DNA of 64,000 nucleotides, taken from positions 81,942,598 to 82,006,597 of the forward strand of contig OZ023273.1 of the NCBI GenBank assembly GCA_964007475.1. The letters run 5' to 3'. The notes under the pieces were generated by a model. That model saw only the letters and a program-made list of their open reading frames with translations, ran no database searches and was not told where the DNA came from. The DNA comes from Hybos culiciformis. Taxonomy: Eukaryota > Arthropoda > Insecta > Diptera > Hybotidae. Shown here piece after piece: positions 43,349 to 54,748 of the stretch. The position numbers were made by a program, and so were the translations under genes. Position 1 is the first letter of the stretch, and every line of letters begins with the position of its first letter.

Positions 43349-45175
43349 TAAAATTAGTTTCCGATTGTGATAAAAATCAAGATGAGTTTTTATTTTCGAT
43401 AAATATTTTTAATGCAAAATAAATTTTTTTAATATTTGCAATATTGATTTAATTTAAAAAAATATTTTATCGTCCTGAAAAAAGTACTAATTTATTGCGT
43501 AAATAAGAACTTCGGATGACTTTAGTATATTTGGAAGATCATTTATAAATAAAATAAAGAAAATAGGACCAAGATGGCTACCTTGTGGGACACCACAATT
43601 CACCAAAAACGGTGCTGATAAGAAGTTATTAAAAGAAACCTGATAATAACGATTAGATAAGTAATCATAAATCCAATTAACAAAAGCTGAATGAAAACCA
43701 ATTTTGTCCAATTTACAAATTAGGGTTTTGTGGCATAATTTGTCAAAGGCTTTCGAAAAATCTGTGAAAATACACTTAAACCATAATAAACATAATTTCC
43801 GGAAAGAAATTTACTATTACAAAAAGACGTAAAGTCTAAAAGGTTAGTGGTAGTTGACTTCCCACGAACGAAACCATGTTGTCTATCAGAAATAATAGGC
43901 TTGATGAAAAATTGAAGGTTGTCAGAAATAATTGACTCAAATAGTTTAGGCAAGGAAGATAGTCGGGCGATAGGCCTATAATTCTGAATATGTGCTTTAT
44001 TGGATTTTTTATGAAGTGGAATAATATAGGATATTTTCCAAATATTAGGGAAGCAACATGAAGAAATAGACATATTAAATAGAATATAAAGTGGTTCAAT
44101 TAATTTATCCACACATTCCATCAAGAAAACGGCAGGAATACCATCTGGTCCTACTGTGTTTGATTTTTTTAATTTCTGAATATGTTTGGAGATTTCAGTT
44201 TTAGATATATACGAATTAAAATTTGAAAGAAAAGAATATGAGTTGACAGAGTCAACTTGAGGCGAACCCGAAGTAGGGACGGCCTCAAAAGAAGATTTGA
44301 AGAAATCAGCGAAGAGATTAGCAATAATATAATTATTGTCACTACTGACATCATTGTAATGAAGAGTTGTTGGATATGTAGAAGAACCTTTTTTTAAGTT
44401 AACAAAGTTCCAGAATTGTTTTGGATCTAACTTGAGATTATTTTCCAGATTTAGCAAATAGTTAGAATGGCAGTTAATAGAAAGCCTTCGAAAATCATTC
44501 TTTATATACAAATATTGACCAAGTGTACATTCACTCCTATCACTACAATATGCTTTCCATAACATATTACGCTTGTTTCTGAGAGATCTCAACTCATCAG
44601 TATACCACGGCGGGGAGAAATTTCGAATGCGATTAGATTTGAATGGTACGTACTCAATAAACAATTTGAAAATAATAGAGTAGAATTCTTTAGTAGCCTG
44701 TTCCATGTTTTGAGAATGTAAAAAACTCCAATCTAAAAGACTGAGAGAGTTATTCGTTCCCACATAATCGGCTTTACTGAAATTAAAGGAATAATTATTT
44801 TCCAGCATTAATTCATTCGAAGAATGATCAATATCTAGACTAATAAGAAGAGAAGGATGGTGGTTTTCCTCCGGCAGCAGTGAATCTGCACAATGAGTAA
44901 TTAAAATAGAAGACAAATTTATAGAAAAAACGAGATCTAATTGTTTTTAATTGAAGAATTTTGTTCAAAATTGAGTGACAACAAATGATCAGTTAAGATG
45001 GATTCAACTGAACATGAAGAAGTAGGATAAAATTAGTTTCCGATTGTGATAAAAATCAAGATGAGTTTTTATTTTCGATAAATATTTTTAATGCAAAATA
45101 AATTTTTTTAATATTTGCAATATTGATTTAATTTAAAAAAATATTTTATCGTCCTGAAAAAAGTACTAATTTATT
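41805..45175. repeat. Tandem duplication, ~1.69 kb x2, of LINE plus flank
   Basis: Unit 1 is 41805-43496 and unit 2 is 43497-45175. Both run from GCGTAAATAAGAACTTCGG through the LINE 5' half and into repeat A, ending ...AGTACTAATTTATT. Unit 2 lacks 13 bases near 44946 and has few substitutions, so the duplication is recent and arose after the LINE had inserted. Confidence 0.9.
43720..44916 (-). pseudogene. LINE RT fragment, duplicated copy
   Basis: A 398-codon open frame nearly identical to the one at 42028-43305, with the same RT motifs through RGKSTTTNLLDF. It has one Met-to-Thr change and a shortened N-terminus from the small deletion. The part after the frame break (43711-43487) stops in the middle of YADD because the duplicated unit begins there, so this copy has no catalytic site. 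Confidence 0.8.
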
Positions 45176-45273
45176 ATATTGTTGACGACTATTTTTTACG
45201 TTTTTTTTTTAATTTTCTGTTTTTACTTTGGCTATATGATTTAATTTTATTTTTAAATCTAATTATTAATTGA
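45029..45273 (-). repeat. Repeat A, copy 2, inner part
   Basis: Inverse of 32340-32570 (AAAATTAGTTTCCGATTG to AATTATTAATTGAAA), with an insertion of about 35 bases (TGATAAAAATCAAGATG) that is also present in the duplicated flank at 43360. It stops abruptly at 45273, where the transposase-like gene begins. Confidence 0.75.
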
Positions 45274-45913
45274 AAGGAATATATTTCCAAAAAAGGAATT
45301 GTTGTGAGAGAGAAATCTATAAAAAAAATATGCTGTAAACCTAGTTGCAACTTAAACTGCATGAGTCAATTTGATACAAATCAACGAGAAGAAATTCATA
45401 AAAGTTTTTGGGCTTTAGATGATAAATCTAAAAATTATTACTAGTCTAAATAGAGTCTGCCAATCAGAGTCTGCCAAAAGTGTTTTCTTAACACTTTAGA
45501 TATTAGTGAAAAAAGAATTTATTATTTTTTTAAAAACAAGCTCGACTCAACTGGTACAGCAAAATCACCCTTGAAAGTAAAACATATAAAAAAAATAACA
45601 CCCAACGTCTTATTAGATGAAGTTAGAGAGCACATTAAAGGTTTCCCTCACGTAGAGTCGCATTACTGCCGTGAAAGAACAAAAAGGCACTATTTAGATT
45701 CATCATTAAATATTCGTAAGATATACGACTTATACAAAGAGAAATGTTTAAAATCTCCAGTTAAAGAGCATGTATACGGAAAAGTTTTTAATGATGAATT
45801 TAATTTATCTTTTTTTGTTCCGAAAAAAGATCAATGCGATTTGTGCTCCGAATAAAAAAAAAACAAACAACTGAATTAACGAATGCTGAAAATACCAAAA
45901 TTGATTTTCACCT

Positions 45914-46329
45914 GAAAAATAAATATTAAATCATTAAAAATACATTTTATAAAAAACAACGTTTTTCTTGCGCACTAAAAAGTATAAAATAATTTTGCTA
46001 AAGTTTCATTTTGATAACAGACTTTATAACTTTTCTCCGGCTCATTCAGAGAATTGTGGACACACATACTTGAAACTGATTACAACAGTCTATAACTAGA
46101 AACGTGGGGCGCATTTTTGAGGTAATACTGTAAATGTGTTGTAAAAATGTGCCCCAGGTTTCTAGTTATAGACTGTTGTGATCAGTTTCAAGTATCCTCA
46201 ATCCTCTGAATGAGCCGGAGAAAAGTTATCAAAATGAAACTCATAGTAAAATTATTTTATACTTTTTAGTGCGCAAGAAAATCGTTGTTTTTTATAAAAT
46301 GTATTTTTTATGATTTAATATTTATTTTC
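45914..46329. mobile_element. Foldback element, 416 bp, ~190-bp arms
   Basis: The two halves are inverted copies of each other almost to the centre (about 46122): GAAAAATAAATATTAAATCA at the edge, CTTGCGCACTAAAAAGTATA, TTTCTCCGGCTCATTCAGAG and CTATAACTAGAAAC are all repeated inverted. It sits inside the transposase-like gene between IDFHLKNK and FEAETKQN. No coding capacity. Confidence 0.8.
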
Positions 46330-46384
46330 TACTTTTTAGTTTTGAAGCTGAAACAAAGCAGAATTTTTCTTATAAAATTTGATT

Positions 46385-47030
46385 GTCAAAATTACGAAAT
46401 TTGTGTATTTAATTATGTCCTCTTTGTAGGTACAAAATTTGAATAAAATCGGACGAAGTTTTGAAATCCTCTTCAAGGAAGGTAGAGGAGGCCAATAAAT
46501 TTTTTGTTACAAAATTTGTGTGTTTAATCATTTCTTCTTTTTATGTACCGAATTTGAATAAAATCGTACTTTTGAAGTCCTCCCCATAGGACGTCGCTGG
46601 GTAGGAGGCCAATAAATGTTTTGTTACGAAATTTGTGTGTTTAATATGTCCTTTTTTTATGTACCAAATTTGAAAGAAATCGGACGAACTTTTGAAGTCC
46701 TTCCCAAGGAAGGTCGCTGGGTAGGAGGCCAATAAATTTTTTGTTACGAAATTCGTGTGTTCAATCATTTCTTCTTTTTATGTACTAAATTTGAATGAAA
46801 TCGGACAAACTTTTGATTGCTAAATTTCTCGGGCAGACAAACAGACGAAAAACTTTTCAAATCACGATTAAAGTGGTAGGATATTGTATTGTCATCGGGT
46901 TCAGAGCTATATTCAAAATTAGGGAACTGTAGCTTGTCGGAAAGTGGTCTAAAGTTTGATTACAAAATTTCTAGGACATACAAACAGACAAGAAAGTGAG
47001 TTGATAAAAACGTTGTAATAATAAAATATC
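46385..47030 (+). repeat. 117-bp tandem repeats plus unique tail
   Basis: Units start at about 46395, 46510, 46627 and 46747 (spacings 115, 117, 120). Each has GAAATTTGTGTGTTTAAT, then ATCGGACGAACTTTTGAAGT, then GGTAGGAGGCCAATAAA. The last unit passes into a tail with two CAAACAGACAAG-type motifs, CTGTAGCTTGTCGGAAA and AACGTTGTAA. The same tail and one unit lie inverted in Harbinger A. It interrupts the transposase-like gene, so it can move or was moved as a block. Confidence 0.75.
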
Positions 47031-48388
47031 TGGAAAAATGGAAAGAGATAAAGATAGAAATTGTTATGATGACACGACAGCAATTATTTGCTACGATTTA
47101 GAAAATGTATTTTCACTACCACGAGCATACGTTTCTAATTTTTTTTATAAACGTAAGTTTTCTGTATTTAATCTTACGGGTCATTGTAATATCGACAAAA
47201 AAACTTATTGCAGCATATGGACTGAGGCACAGAGTGGAAAATCGGGGAATGATTTGGCCTCTGCATTGAAAAAATTTTGGAGAAATGTGTAGCTAATAAT
47301 CCCAACATAAAAAAATTGTTCTATGGTCGGACTCTTGTGTGCCCCAAAATAGGAACAAAATTAACAGTATGATGGTATTAAAATTTTTAGAAGAACATTC
47401 AGGAATTGATATTGTTGAGCATAAATATTCGGACCCAGGACATTCCCTTATCCAGGAAGTAGATTCTGTGCACAGTGTCATCGAGAGGCATTTAAAGGGC
47501 ATATCAATATATAGTCCTGTTTCTCTTCAGAAACATTTGCTCAAAATTAATTATGCAAATGTGAAATTGGAAATAATGCAAATGAAAAGCACCGACTTTT
47601 ACAACTTCAGTGTTGCTTCCGCAAATTTTAAGTGGATACCTTATACTAAAGTTAAACGTATAATTTATGATTAAAGTGATTTATTTAAAATTAAATATAA
47701 AACAAATCTCGATGAAGAATTTTTCACCATTTTTGACATAAGGTACGGACGACAATATAGCAAGAAAGAGTTGAATTTACCTAATGTTAATAATGTTAGA
47801 CTGACTGAATTATTAACTTCAAAAAAAAAAAATAAAAGACATTGAATCCATGTACAAGTATATGGATGATCCACATGTGCAGTTTTATAAAGCCATATTT
47901 TCTGATTCAAATATAAATGTGATAAAAACAACAAGATCTTCACAGCCTGGAAAAGATTTTTATTTTTTAAATCCAAGAATATTTTTTTATTTTAGTTATT
48001 TTGGTACTTTATAAAAACTATTATTTAAAAAAAGCTTTAAAAGATTCAAAAAAAATAAACCTAAAAAAAAGGTTGAAAAATTATCTGTTAAAAAAAAAAA
48101 ATTAAATGCTGTGAACATAGTTATTAAGTAATATTAAAAAAATACAGTTATTTTATTTAAAAAAAATATTTTGAAAACAAAGTTATGTTTCATTGTATTA
48201 ATTTTCGTTATTTTTACTAATATTTCGATTAAGAAGCTATATTTTTAGTGATGTTTTTATGTGTTTTTGTTTTTCTTTTTTAAATCCAAGAATTTTTTTA
48301 AAACCAAGAATTATATTTTTTTTTTGTTCTTAAAAAATAATAATCCGAATAAATAAATCCAATAAATAAATGTTGTTTTAATTTGTAT

Positions 48389-48605
48389 TGTAGTGTAAAC
48401 ACACTATTGGCTTAAGTAAATACTCATCGTTAGGTATAATGAGTGAGTTTTCATAGTATTAGTATAATAAGATAATATATAAGATAAGATAACTGATCAG
48501 AGAGAGTCAGTATAAAGTAAGCATTCATAGTGTCAAGTCATAAAGTTGGACTAAATAAATAAGTACTCAAGATAAAACTATTCTTTTTATTCAATACACT
48601 TTACA
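48389..48605 (+). repeat. Ty3-2 5' LTR (217 bp)
   Basis: Starts TGTAGTGTAAACACACT and ends AATACACTTTACA, directly before the primer site. It shares the TGTAGTG start and ACA end with the LTR of element 1 but little else, so the two elements are different families of one clade. Confidence 0.85.
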
Positions 48606-48620
48606 TGGCGACCGTGACAG
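48606..48620 (+). promoter_or_regulatory. Primer binding site, tRNA-Arg
   Basis: TGGCGACCGTGACAG, identical to the site in element 1 and adjoining the LTR without spacer. Confidence 0.85.
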
Positions 48621-49074
48621 CCGGAAAAAAAAAATATATAAATTTTAATTTTCCCGGTAAAAGACAAAAAGAAAATAAATAAAATAAAAACAGAACATTT
48701 CACAAAAAAAAAAAAAAAAAAATTAGATTATTTTAATTAAAGAAAAAAAATTTTTTGAGTTTAAATTCCTGTTAATGAAAAAAAATAAATTACCTGAATT
48801 TTTATTTAAAAGAAAATTTAACAAAAAAAAAAAAAATTCTAGCACAAAATAAAGACAAAAGAAAAAAAATGAAATTATTAAAGGTCTAAGTTCTACATGT
48901 TTTGAAATTTTGTCTGAAAAATTCATTAAAATTTATAATAAATATGGAAATTTCAATTTTGAAAAAAAGAAAAAAGAATTAAAATATTAAAGTTAATGGA
49001 AAAAAAAACAACTTCATCAAATAATCTTAAAATTTTTAGAAACCTATAAAATAAAAATAAATTTTTCAGTAATA

Positions 49075-49293
49075 CCATAGATTAAGAATACAGAAAGATG
49101 GGAAGTTTCATACAACATTATTTTTGGTATTTTTAAGTCAATGTGTTAGTAAAACAAAATAAAATACGTGATAATTATCAATGTATGAAAAGAATTTTAT
49201 TTAGTTTTACTAACACCTTCACAATAAAATACCAAAAAAGACTGAAAAAATGTTGTATGAAGCTTCCAATCTTTCTGTATTCTTAATCTATGG
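49075..49293. mobile_element. Foldback MITE in the leader, 219 bp
   Basis: The arms CCATAGATTAAGAATACAGA and their inverse (to CTATGG) extend inward for about 80 bases (GTTGTATGAA, AAAATACCAAAAA, TTTTACTAACAC), with TA on both sides. This fits a Tc1/mariner-type MITE. No coding capacity. Confidence 0.75.
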
Positions 49294-49696
49294 TAATACT
49301 TACCTTCAAAAAATAACCTAGAAAATTCATATCACATGGCATGATAATCTCATTTTTGTTTACAACAAAGTAAAAATTTCTATTAAAAAAAAAAAAAAAA
49401 GGGGGACATTTTTAAGTGAAACAAAAAATAATTATTAAAACAATACAAAAAAAAAAAAAAAAAAAAAAAAATTGAAAAATTTGACGGACACATCCATTTA
49501 AAACTTAATACCACTAAATACATGTAATTGTGACCCAACAAAAACACTATTGTGAGTTTTGTTTTTAAATAAAAAAAAAAAAGATATACAAAAAAAAAAC
49601 AATTATTATGAATGTGTGTCCAAGGTGACAGATTAAATAAAAACAAACAAATTTTTTTTTTAAATTACAATTACAACAAAAAATCAATAATCCAAA

Positions 49697-49790
49697 AGCG
49701 AATCAAGTTAATAGTAACTCGTTTCGAACTCAAAATATCAAAAAACGAATCGAGTTAATAGTAACTCGTTTCGAAATCAAAAAATCAAAA
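49697..49790 (+). repeat. Two tandem 46-bp hairpin units
   Basis: The units share AGTTAATAGTAACTCGTTTCGAA. Each can fold, as CGAATCGAGTTA pairs with TAACTCGTTTCG around ATAG. They may be structural elements of the genomic RNA. I know of no named counterpart. Confidence 0.5.
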
Positions 49791-50239
49791 AAAATAAAAT
49801 AAAAAATATATTAACATAGTAAATATCATCAATGAACAATTAAAGTATGAACAACAACAACAGCAGCAGTCATCAAGCAGCATTCCGAGCAGTCAACAAG
49901 CAGTATCCATCAGAACAAATCACATAATTTTTTTTTAATATAAAATTTTCTTTATATTTAAAATGATTTTTCCTTTTTAAAATATTTTTCAAAAAAAAAA
50001 AAATAATAATAATAATAAAGGAAAATAAATAGACTTTATAATTTTTGAAAGATATTTTAAAGCTAAAAAGGAAAATTTTTTTTTACTGGCAATATATACT
50101 AAATATAATATTCAATTATTATTATATTTATAAAACTATTTGCATTACTATTTTATTATATGTATATTCAAATTTAATTTTGGTTTTTCTTGAATTCGAA
50201 TCAGCGACAACTACATTTAAAACAAAATAAATCGTATAC

Positions 50240-51065
50240 AAGGTGAAATACCTCCGAACTTCAAAAACAATTTCAATTTTTACAGTATATAATATGAAAC
50301 AAATTTAATACAGGGCGCAATTCCCTTCTAGAGCAATAAAGAGTGAACTGACATAACCGCGAAAAATTTTTGTCATAACCGCGAAACTAGAACCTGTATG
50401 AGTTTCGCGGTTATAACAAAAATTTTTGTTATAACCACGAAACGAATTTTTTTCAATTTTTTGCCATATTTTTTCGCGGTTATGACAAAAAAAAATATAA
50501 GACATTTTTCGCGGTTATGACACTTTTATTTTTTATTTCGCGGTTATGACAAAAAAGTTTCGCGGTTATGACATTCGCGGTTATATCATGTAGCGCAATA
50601 AAGTTTCATAATTAATTTTTTGAATACAAATTAAATTTTTTTTTATTGAAGAAAAGTTTTAAAATTTTTTTTACTTTGATACAAGGTGTATCTCTAATTT
50701 TTTTTTTAAACAAAACAAAGCTTAAATAAACTTAATTAAATGCTTTTCAAAATAAAATACAAGGTGAAATTTCTATAAATGTTCGAAAGTAATTAAACTT
50801 AAAGCTTATAGTTTTTTACAAAGTGGGACTCAAATAAAAGAAATTTAATACAGGGGCTGATCTTTGCTTACTTATCGAAATTTCTATTTTTGTCGGATAC
50901 AATGTCCAGTTATAAATAAACAAATTGTGGACTTCTTCAAATTTTATTTATTTTCCCTCAACGAAAATTTTTTTTACAAGGTGCAATTCCTATTTACCTA
51001 ATTCAAATTTTTTTTTTCTCAACAAAAAATTTTTTTTACAAGGTGCAATTCCTATTAACTTTCTT
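50240..51065 (+). repeat. Dispersed leader motif ACAAGGTGcaATTCCT
   Basis: The clearest copies are ACAAGGTGCAATTCCTATT at about 50980 and 51037. Variants occur at about 50240 (ACAAGGTGAAATACCTCC), 50312 (ACAGGGCGCAATTCCCTT), 50682, 50760, 50818 and 50852. They resemble the ATAAGGTAACCACTCCT units of element 1 in sequence and in position before gag. Confidence 0.6.
50342..50594. mobile_element. Inverted-repeat element of TTCGCGGTTATGACA motifs, 9-bp TSD
   Basis: About nine copies of TTTCGCGGTTATGACA occur, the first two inverted and most of the others direct, so that the ends are inverted repeats (GACATAACCGCGAAA). A 9-bp direct repeat GCAATAAAG flanks it (50333-50341 and 50595-50603). A 9-bp duplication fits Mutator-like elements. 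No coding capacity. It interrupted one of the leader motifs. Confidence 0.7.
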
Positions 51066-51281
51066 CAAAATTTTAACATTATGAATATTCAAAAGTTTTC
51101 TACAATTCATATAAATAATATTTTGCTTGATTTTTTTTTTTAACACGTTCTAAACAAAGTGAAAATTTTTAGGGAAATATTATCATTATTTTAGCGGCGT
51201 TACTTGCAGTTTTCACAGTTTTCTTCGTTGGGAACAACTTCCTTCGATAATTCAATAAATTTTTTTTTAATATCAGCCTAT

Positions 51282-52706
51282 ATGAACACGGTGTTAGTTG
51301 AGATAAAAAAGCATAAAAACAATTTTATTAGAGCTGCAAAAAGAATTCCTAAGGAAGATAAACCTAAGAATTCAGATACGTTAGCTGACATTAAAGAAGA
51401 TATAACTTTATCTTACAACCAATACGTAAATTCAGTACTAAGCTTGTATTGAATTTGATGGTGAAGATATTACAGTTTTTACTAAAGATTATCTCAACTG
51501 TTACGACAAATTAAAAGCAAAAAAAAAAAAAAAATTGTTCAGAATTTCTACCGTCAGAATTTAAAAAAAAAGAATAGACACCAATCTTAATAACGAATCT
51601 TCAAAAAGAATAGACACAAATTTTAGTAACGAATTATCATACGAGGATATTTTCGACGATTCAATCGATATGGCAGCATTGTCTAATGTAGAGTTTTTAC
51701 GACTAGCCGGTTCGCAAATTAATAAAAATTACAGTGGGAGCCGTTATCTTTTAAAATTATTTATAGATTCAATTAATTTACTTAGTGATTTAGCAACGAC
51801 CCCAGACTTACAACGTGTATTAGTAAATTTTATACTGTCAAAATTAGATGGCACAGCCAGAGAAGCAATAGCTGAAGCCTCTAACACAGTTAACCTAATT
51901 ATAGCAGACTTGCAAAACTCGATTAAACCGGAAAGCTCGAAGGTAATCGAGGGAAAGATTAAAGCGCTTCGCACTGATCGTACTACTTTACAAAATTTCG
52001 CGGAAAAAACAAATGAATTGGCAGAAGCCTTCAGAAGAGCTCTAGTTCTAGAAGGAATACCTTCTGCCAAAGCAACTGAAATAACAATCGAAAAAACTGT
52101 AGAGATATGTAGAAATAATTCAAGAACAGATCTCACCAAGGCTGTTCTGTCTTCGTCGAAATTTAACAATCATAAAGAGGTAGTTGCGAAATAATCGAGA
52201 TTGACTTGCAAACACAAGAAAAGCAAGTACTTTCTTTCCGCTCAAACCCGAATCGATCAAATTTTTTTAAAAATAATAATACTTATAGAGGAAATTGAAG
52301 AGGGCAAAACAATTTTAATAATCAGAATCGTAGGAACTTTAATAATAATTATCTACAAAATCGATAGTTTGACAACAATAATTTTCGGTATCCACAAAAT
52401 TATCAAAATTATCGAAACAATTCGGGTAATAATAATTATAGAGGGAACAATAATAATCGAGGGAATCTTCCAATGAATAATAATAGAAATTTTAATGTTA
52501 GATGCGCGGGAAACTTCCAAGCCCCCAAAATGGGCTGGGGGACCGGGAACAAATTCAAGATCAAGAATACAATCCCCAAGAATAAATTATAACCAATTTA
52601 ATAATCGATTTCCGAATCAACCAAAACCAATTTTTCCAAATCGTAAAAATCATGTTAACTTAGCATCAAGAAACGTTTTCAATATTAACCCCAATTTTTC
52701 AGATTA
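51282..52706 (+). pseudogene. Ty3-2 gag, frameshifted
   Basis: Likely start ATG 51282 (MNTVLVEIKKHKNNF), aligned with the start of gag in element 1. A shift follows SVLS, then 51670-52194 is open and carries the capsid-like region (ALSNVEFLRLAGS, IEGKIKALRTDRTTLQNF, KAVLSSS). A further shift near 52190 leads to the N/R-rich nucleocapsid part, which appears as Ile-rich text in the wrong frame, then KMGWGPGNK-like and FPNQPKPIFPN parts to 52706. No CCHC knuckle is seen. Confidence 0.75.
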
Positions 52707-53391
52707 AATTGTTCTTCAATCTAAATTAAATCAGCACGGTTCCACATTTTTAGTGGATACCCAGGCTGATATCTCATTAATTAAAATTTCGTCAATTAGT
52801 TCAAAAGCCAACTTTAAAATCAATACTCAAAATATAATTAACATTACCGCCATAACCCAAAACATAGTTAAAAGTTTAGGTACAATTTCAGTAGATTTTT
52901 TTATCAAAAACATAATAATCACTTGTTTAATTCATGTCGTCCCTGAAGAGTTTAACATACCTTCAGATGGAATTCTCGGCAAGGACTTCATAAAATTTTT
53001 CAGATGTCACATTGATTACGATTCAATGAAATTAACTTTGAATTTAAGAAATTCGTCGACTTTTTTACCTATATTCGAAAATCCGACAGAAAATTCAATC
53101 GTCTTACCTGCTCGTTGCGAAGTCATTCGAACTTTTTCACTACCAAGCAACGATGCTTGTGTAGTTTTAGATCAGCAAATAACTCCTGATATTTTTATAC
53201 CTCGTACTATAGTAGCATCGAAGCAACGTTTACTTATAGTTTTAAACCTTTCCAACAAAATTAAAGTCATTTCCAAAAATATAGTTTTGAAAACAGAACC
53301 TTTAGAAAATTTCAAAATTTTAAAACTAGATCATTCAAATAATATAAACAATAAAGACAGAACTAGGGAACTTTTAAAAATTATTGCGTGA
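52707..53391 (+). pseudogene. Ty3-2 protease and linker
   Basis: The region starts with FLVDTQADISLIKI (52748 on), an aspartic-protease site with DTQ instead of DTG, followed by EEFNIPSDGILGKDFIKF and an alpha-2-like segment, then a linker (NSIVLPARCEVIRTF, DIFIPRTIV). It is open for 212 codons and ends at TGA 53389-53391 where element 1 continues. It would process gag-pol if active. Confidence 0.7.
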
Positions 53392-54100
53392 AAATCGAAA
53401 TCTACTTATCAGGAAAAACTTTTAGACCTATGTGAAAAATTTTCAAATATTTTTTACATGGAGGGAGATAAAATGTCGACGAATAATTTTTATAAACAAG
53501 ATCTCCGAATAACTGACCATTATCCGGTTTACATTAAAAATTATAGATTGCCCTATACTCAGAAAGAAGAGATCAATAAGCAAGCAAATAATCTTCCAAA
53601 AAAACAACCTAATTGAGCCCATCCAATCGAACTATAATAGTCCAATTATTTTAGTTCCGAAAAAAGGCTCAGAGAAAAAATGGCGCTTGTGTATCGACTA
53701 TAGATTAGTTAATAAAAAACTAATTGCCGACAAGTACCCTTTGCCAAGAATAGAAGATATTTTAGATAATTTAGGTAGATCAAATTTTTTTTCAATGTTA
53801 GATCTCTATTCTGGTTTTCATCAGGTACCGTTAAATGAAACATCACGAGATATTACCTCGTTCAGTACGGATAAAAGCTCTTTCAGATGGAAAGTTTTAC
53901 CCTTCGGTTTAAATGTTTCACCGAACTCATTCTCTCGCATGATGGCGTTAGCTTTTTCAGGTTCATAACCTTTACAATGTTTCCTTTATATAGATGATGT
54001 TATTTGCGTAGGTTGCTCGGTAGATCACCATTTAAAAAATTTAAACGATGTTTTTTCAATTTGTCAAAAATTTAACTTAAAACTTAATCTGATAAATGTT
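53392..54100 (+). pseudogene. Ty3-2 reverse transcriptase, broken
   Basis: Frames cover KKGSEKKWRLCIDYRLVNKK, PLPRIEDILDNLGRSNFFSM (fingers/palm), FRWKVLPFGLNVSP, then after a stop (53967) the catalytic YIDDVICVG and FNLKLN. Shifts occur at about 53600 and 53968. After about 54105 the thumb is missing and sequence jumps into the RNase H domain. Confidence 0.8.
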
Positions 54101-54215
54101 CTTTTTTCAAATCAGAGGTCACTTATCGCATTTTTACACTACCGACCGTACGTCTATGGTACTAATTTTAGAATCAAATCAGATCATAAACCCCTTATCT
54201 ATTCAACACCAACTA
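54101..54215 (+). pseudogene. Ty3-2 RNase H remnant
   Basis: A short piece readable as FLHYRPYVYGTNFRIKSDHK and PLIYST matches the RNase H of element 1 (HYRPYIYGTKFTIRSDHKPL). The preceding catalytic part is deleted, joining the end of reverse transcriptase directly to it. Confidence 0.6.
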
Positions 54216-54700
54216 AATTCTGGAACACCACCAAGACCATTCCAACCTAAACCACCAGTGCCAATGGAAGTCGATCAATCAATTAGAACCAAACAAGTAA
54301 TTATATAAACCGACTTAGGTTTCCTAGTTTCGCAACCAAAAGGGAAGGTAACCAAGAAGGGAACCAACAGAAGCAACGAAGGATATTGCATATTGAACCA
54401 CAGGACGACGAATGTCAAAATGATGAATACACCGAAAATTACAGCGATAAAGAGGATGACGAAGCAACAGAACACGAAACAGAAAAAGACGGCCATGAAA
54501 ATTTATGACAAAAGCCTCTCTAGCGTACCATACCTAGAGTATAAAACTTCGGATAGTAAAATACTTAATTTTCTCATCGATATTGATGCCAACAACAATT
54601 TCATCAAATCAATTATCCGTTCCGGAATTCAGCCCATCAAACTATCATTCTAATCTACGAGACGCAGATTTTTTAAGGGGGAAGAGTTAAAACATTTTAA
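54216..54700 (+). pseudogene. Foreign Ty3 gag-protease fragment
   Basis: The text changes here: RPFQPKPPVPMEVDQSIRT, a Gln/Glu-rich acidic stretch and then KILNFLIDIDANNNFIKS, which looks like the gag C-terminus and protease of another Ty3/Gypsy lineage, with DID where DTG is expected. It ends near a purine run AAGGGGGAAGAG (about 54676-54687) that resembles a polypurine tract, so LTR sequence may follow. A fragment of a second retrotransposon appears to be inserted in pol of element 2. Confidence 0.5.
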
Positions 54701-54748
54701 TATAATTTTTTGTAATCAAAACATTTTGCTTATTTTATCTTTTTGTAA

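Larger units (their letters stand above)
45274..48012 (+). pseudogene. Transposase-like gene of an uncharacterised family, copy 2
   Basis: Starts within the N-terminal region (KGIVVREKSIKK, then a Cys-rich CCKPSCNLNCMSQF, FWALDD). It continues as ESHYCRERTKRHYLDSS and FNLSFFVPKKDQCDLCSE (45571-45855), then is interrupted by a foldback element and a tandem-repeat element. It resumes at 47038 with ICYDLENVFSLPRA and SIWTEAQSGKSGNDLAS, then LWSDSCVPQNRN across a frameshift at 47285, DPGHSLIQEVDSVHSVIERH and a C-terminal part to 48012. The D, SD and H/E positions suggest a DDE-like fold. Same family as 28440-30375, but a different lineage. Confidence 0.65.
48621..51281 (+). other. Ty3-2 long untranslated leader
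   Basis: A-rich, 2.7 kb. It contains a MITE (49075-49293), a hairpin repeat (49697-49790), a CAACAGCAGCAG patch (49850-49920) that also forms a 26-codon frame starting MNNNNSSSHQ, a 253-bp inverted-repeat element (50342-50594), and repeated ACAAGGTG motifs (50240-51060) up to gag. A similar CAG-rich patch and repeated motif occur in the leader of element 1. Confidence 0.7.

Noticed and set aside
46395..46820. Possible CRISPR-like array
   Set aside because: Units are 117 bp, adjacent without unique spacers, and the genome is eukaryotic; this is tandem-repeat DNA.
50342..50594. TTTCGCGGTTATGACA cluster as a CRISPR or origin iteron array
   Set aside because: The motif occurs in both orientations between a 9-bp target duplication, which fits a mobile element better.
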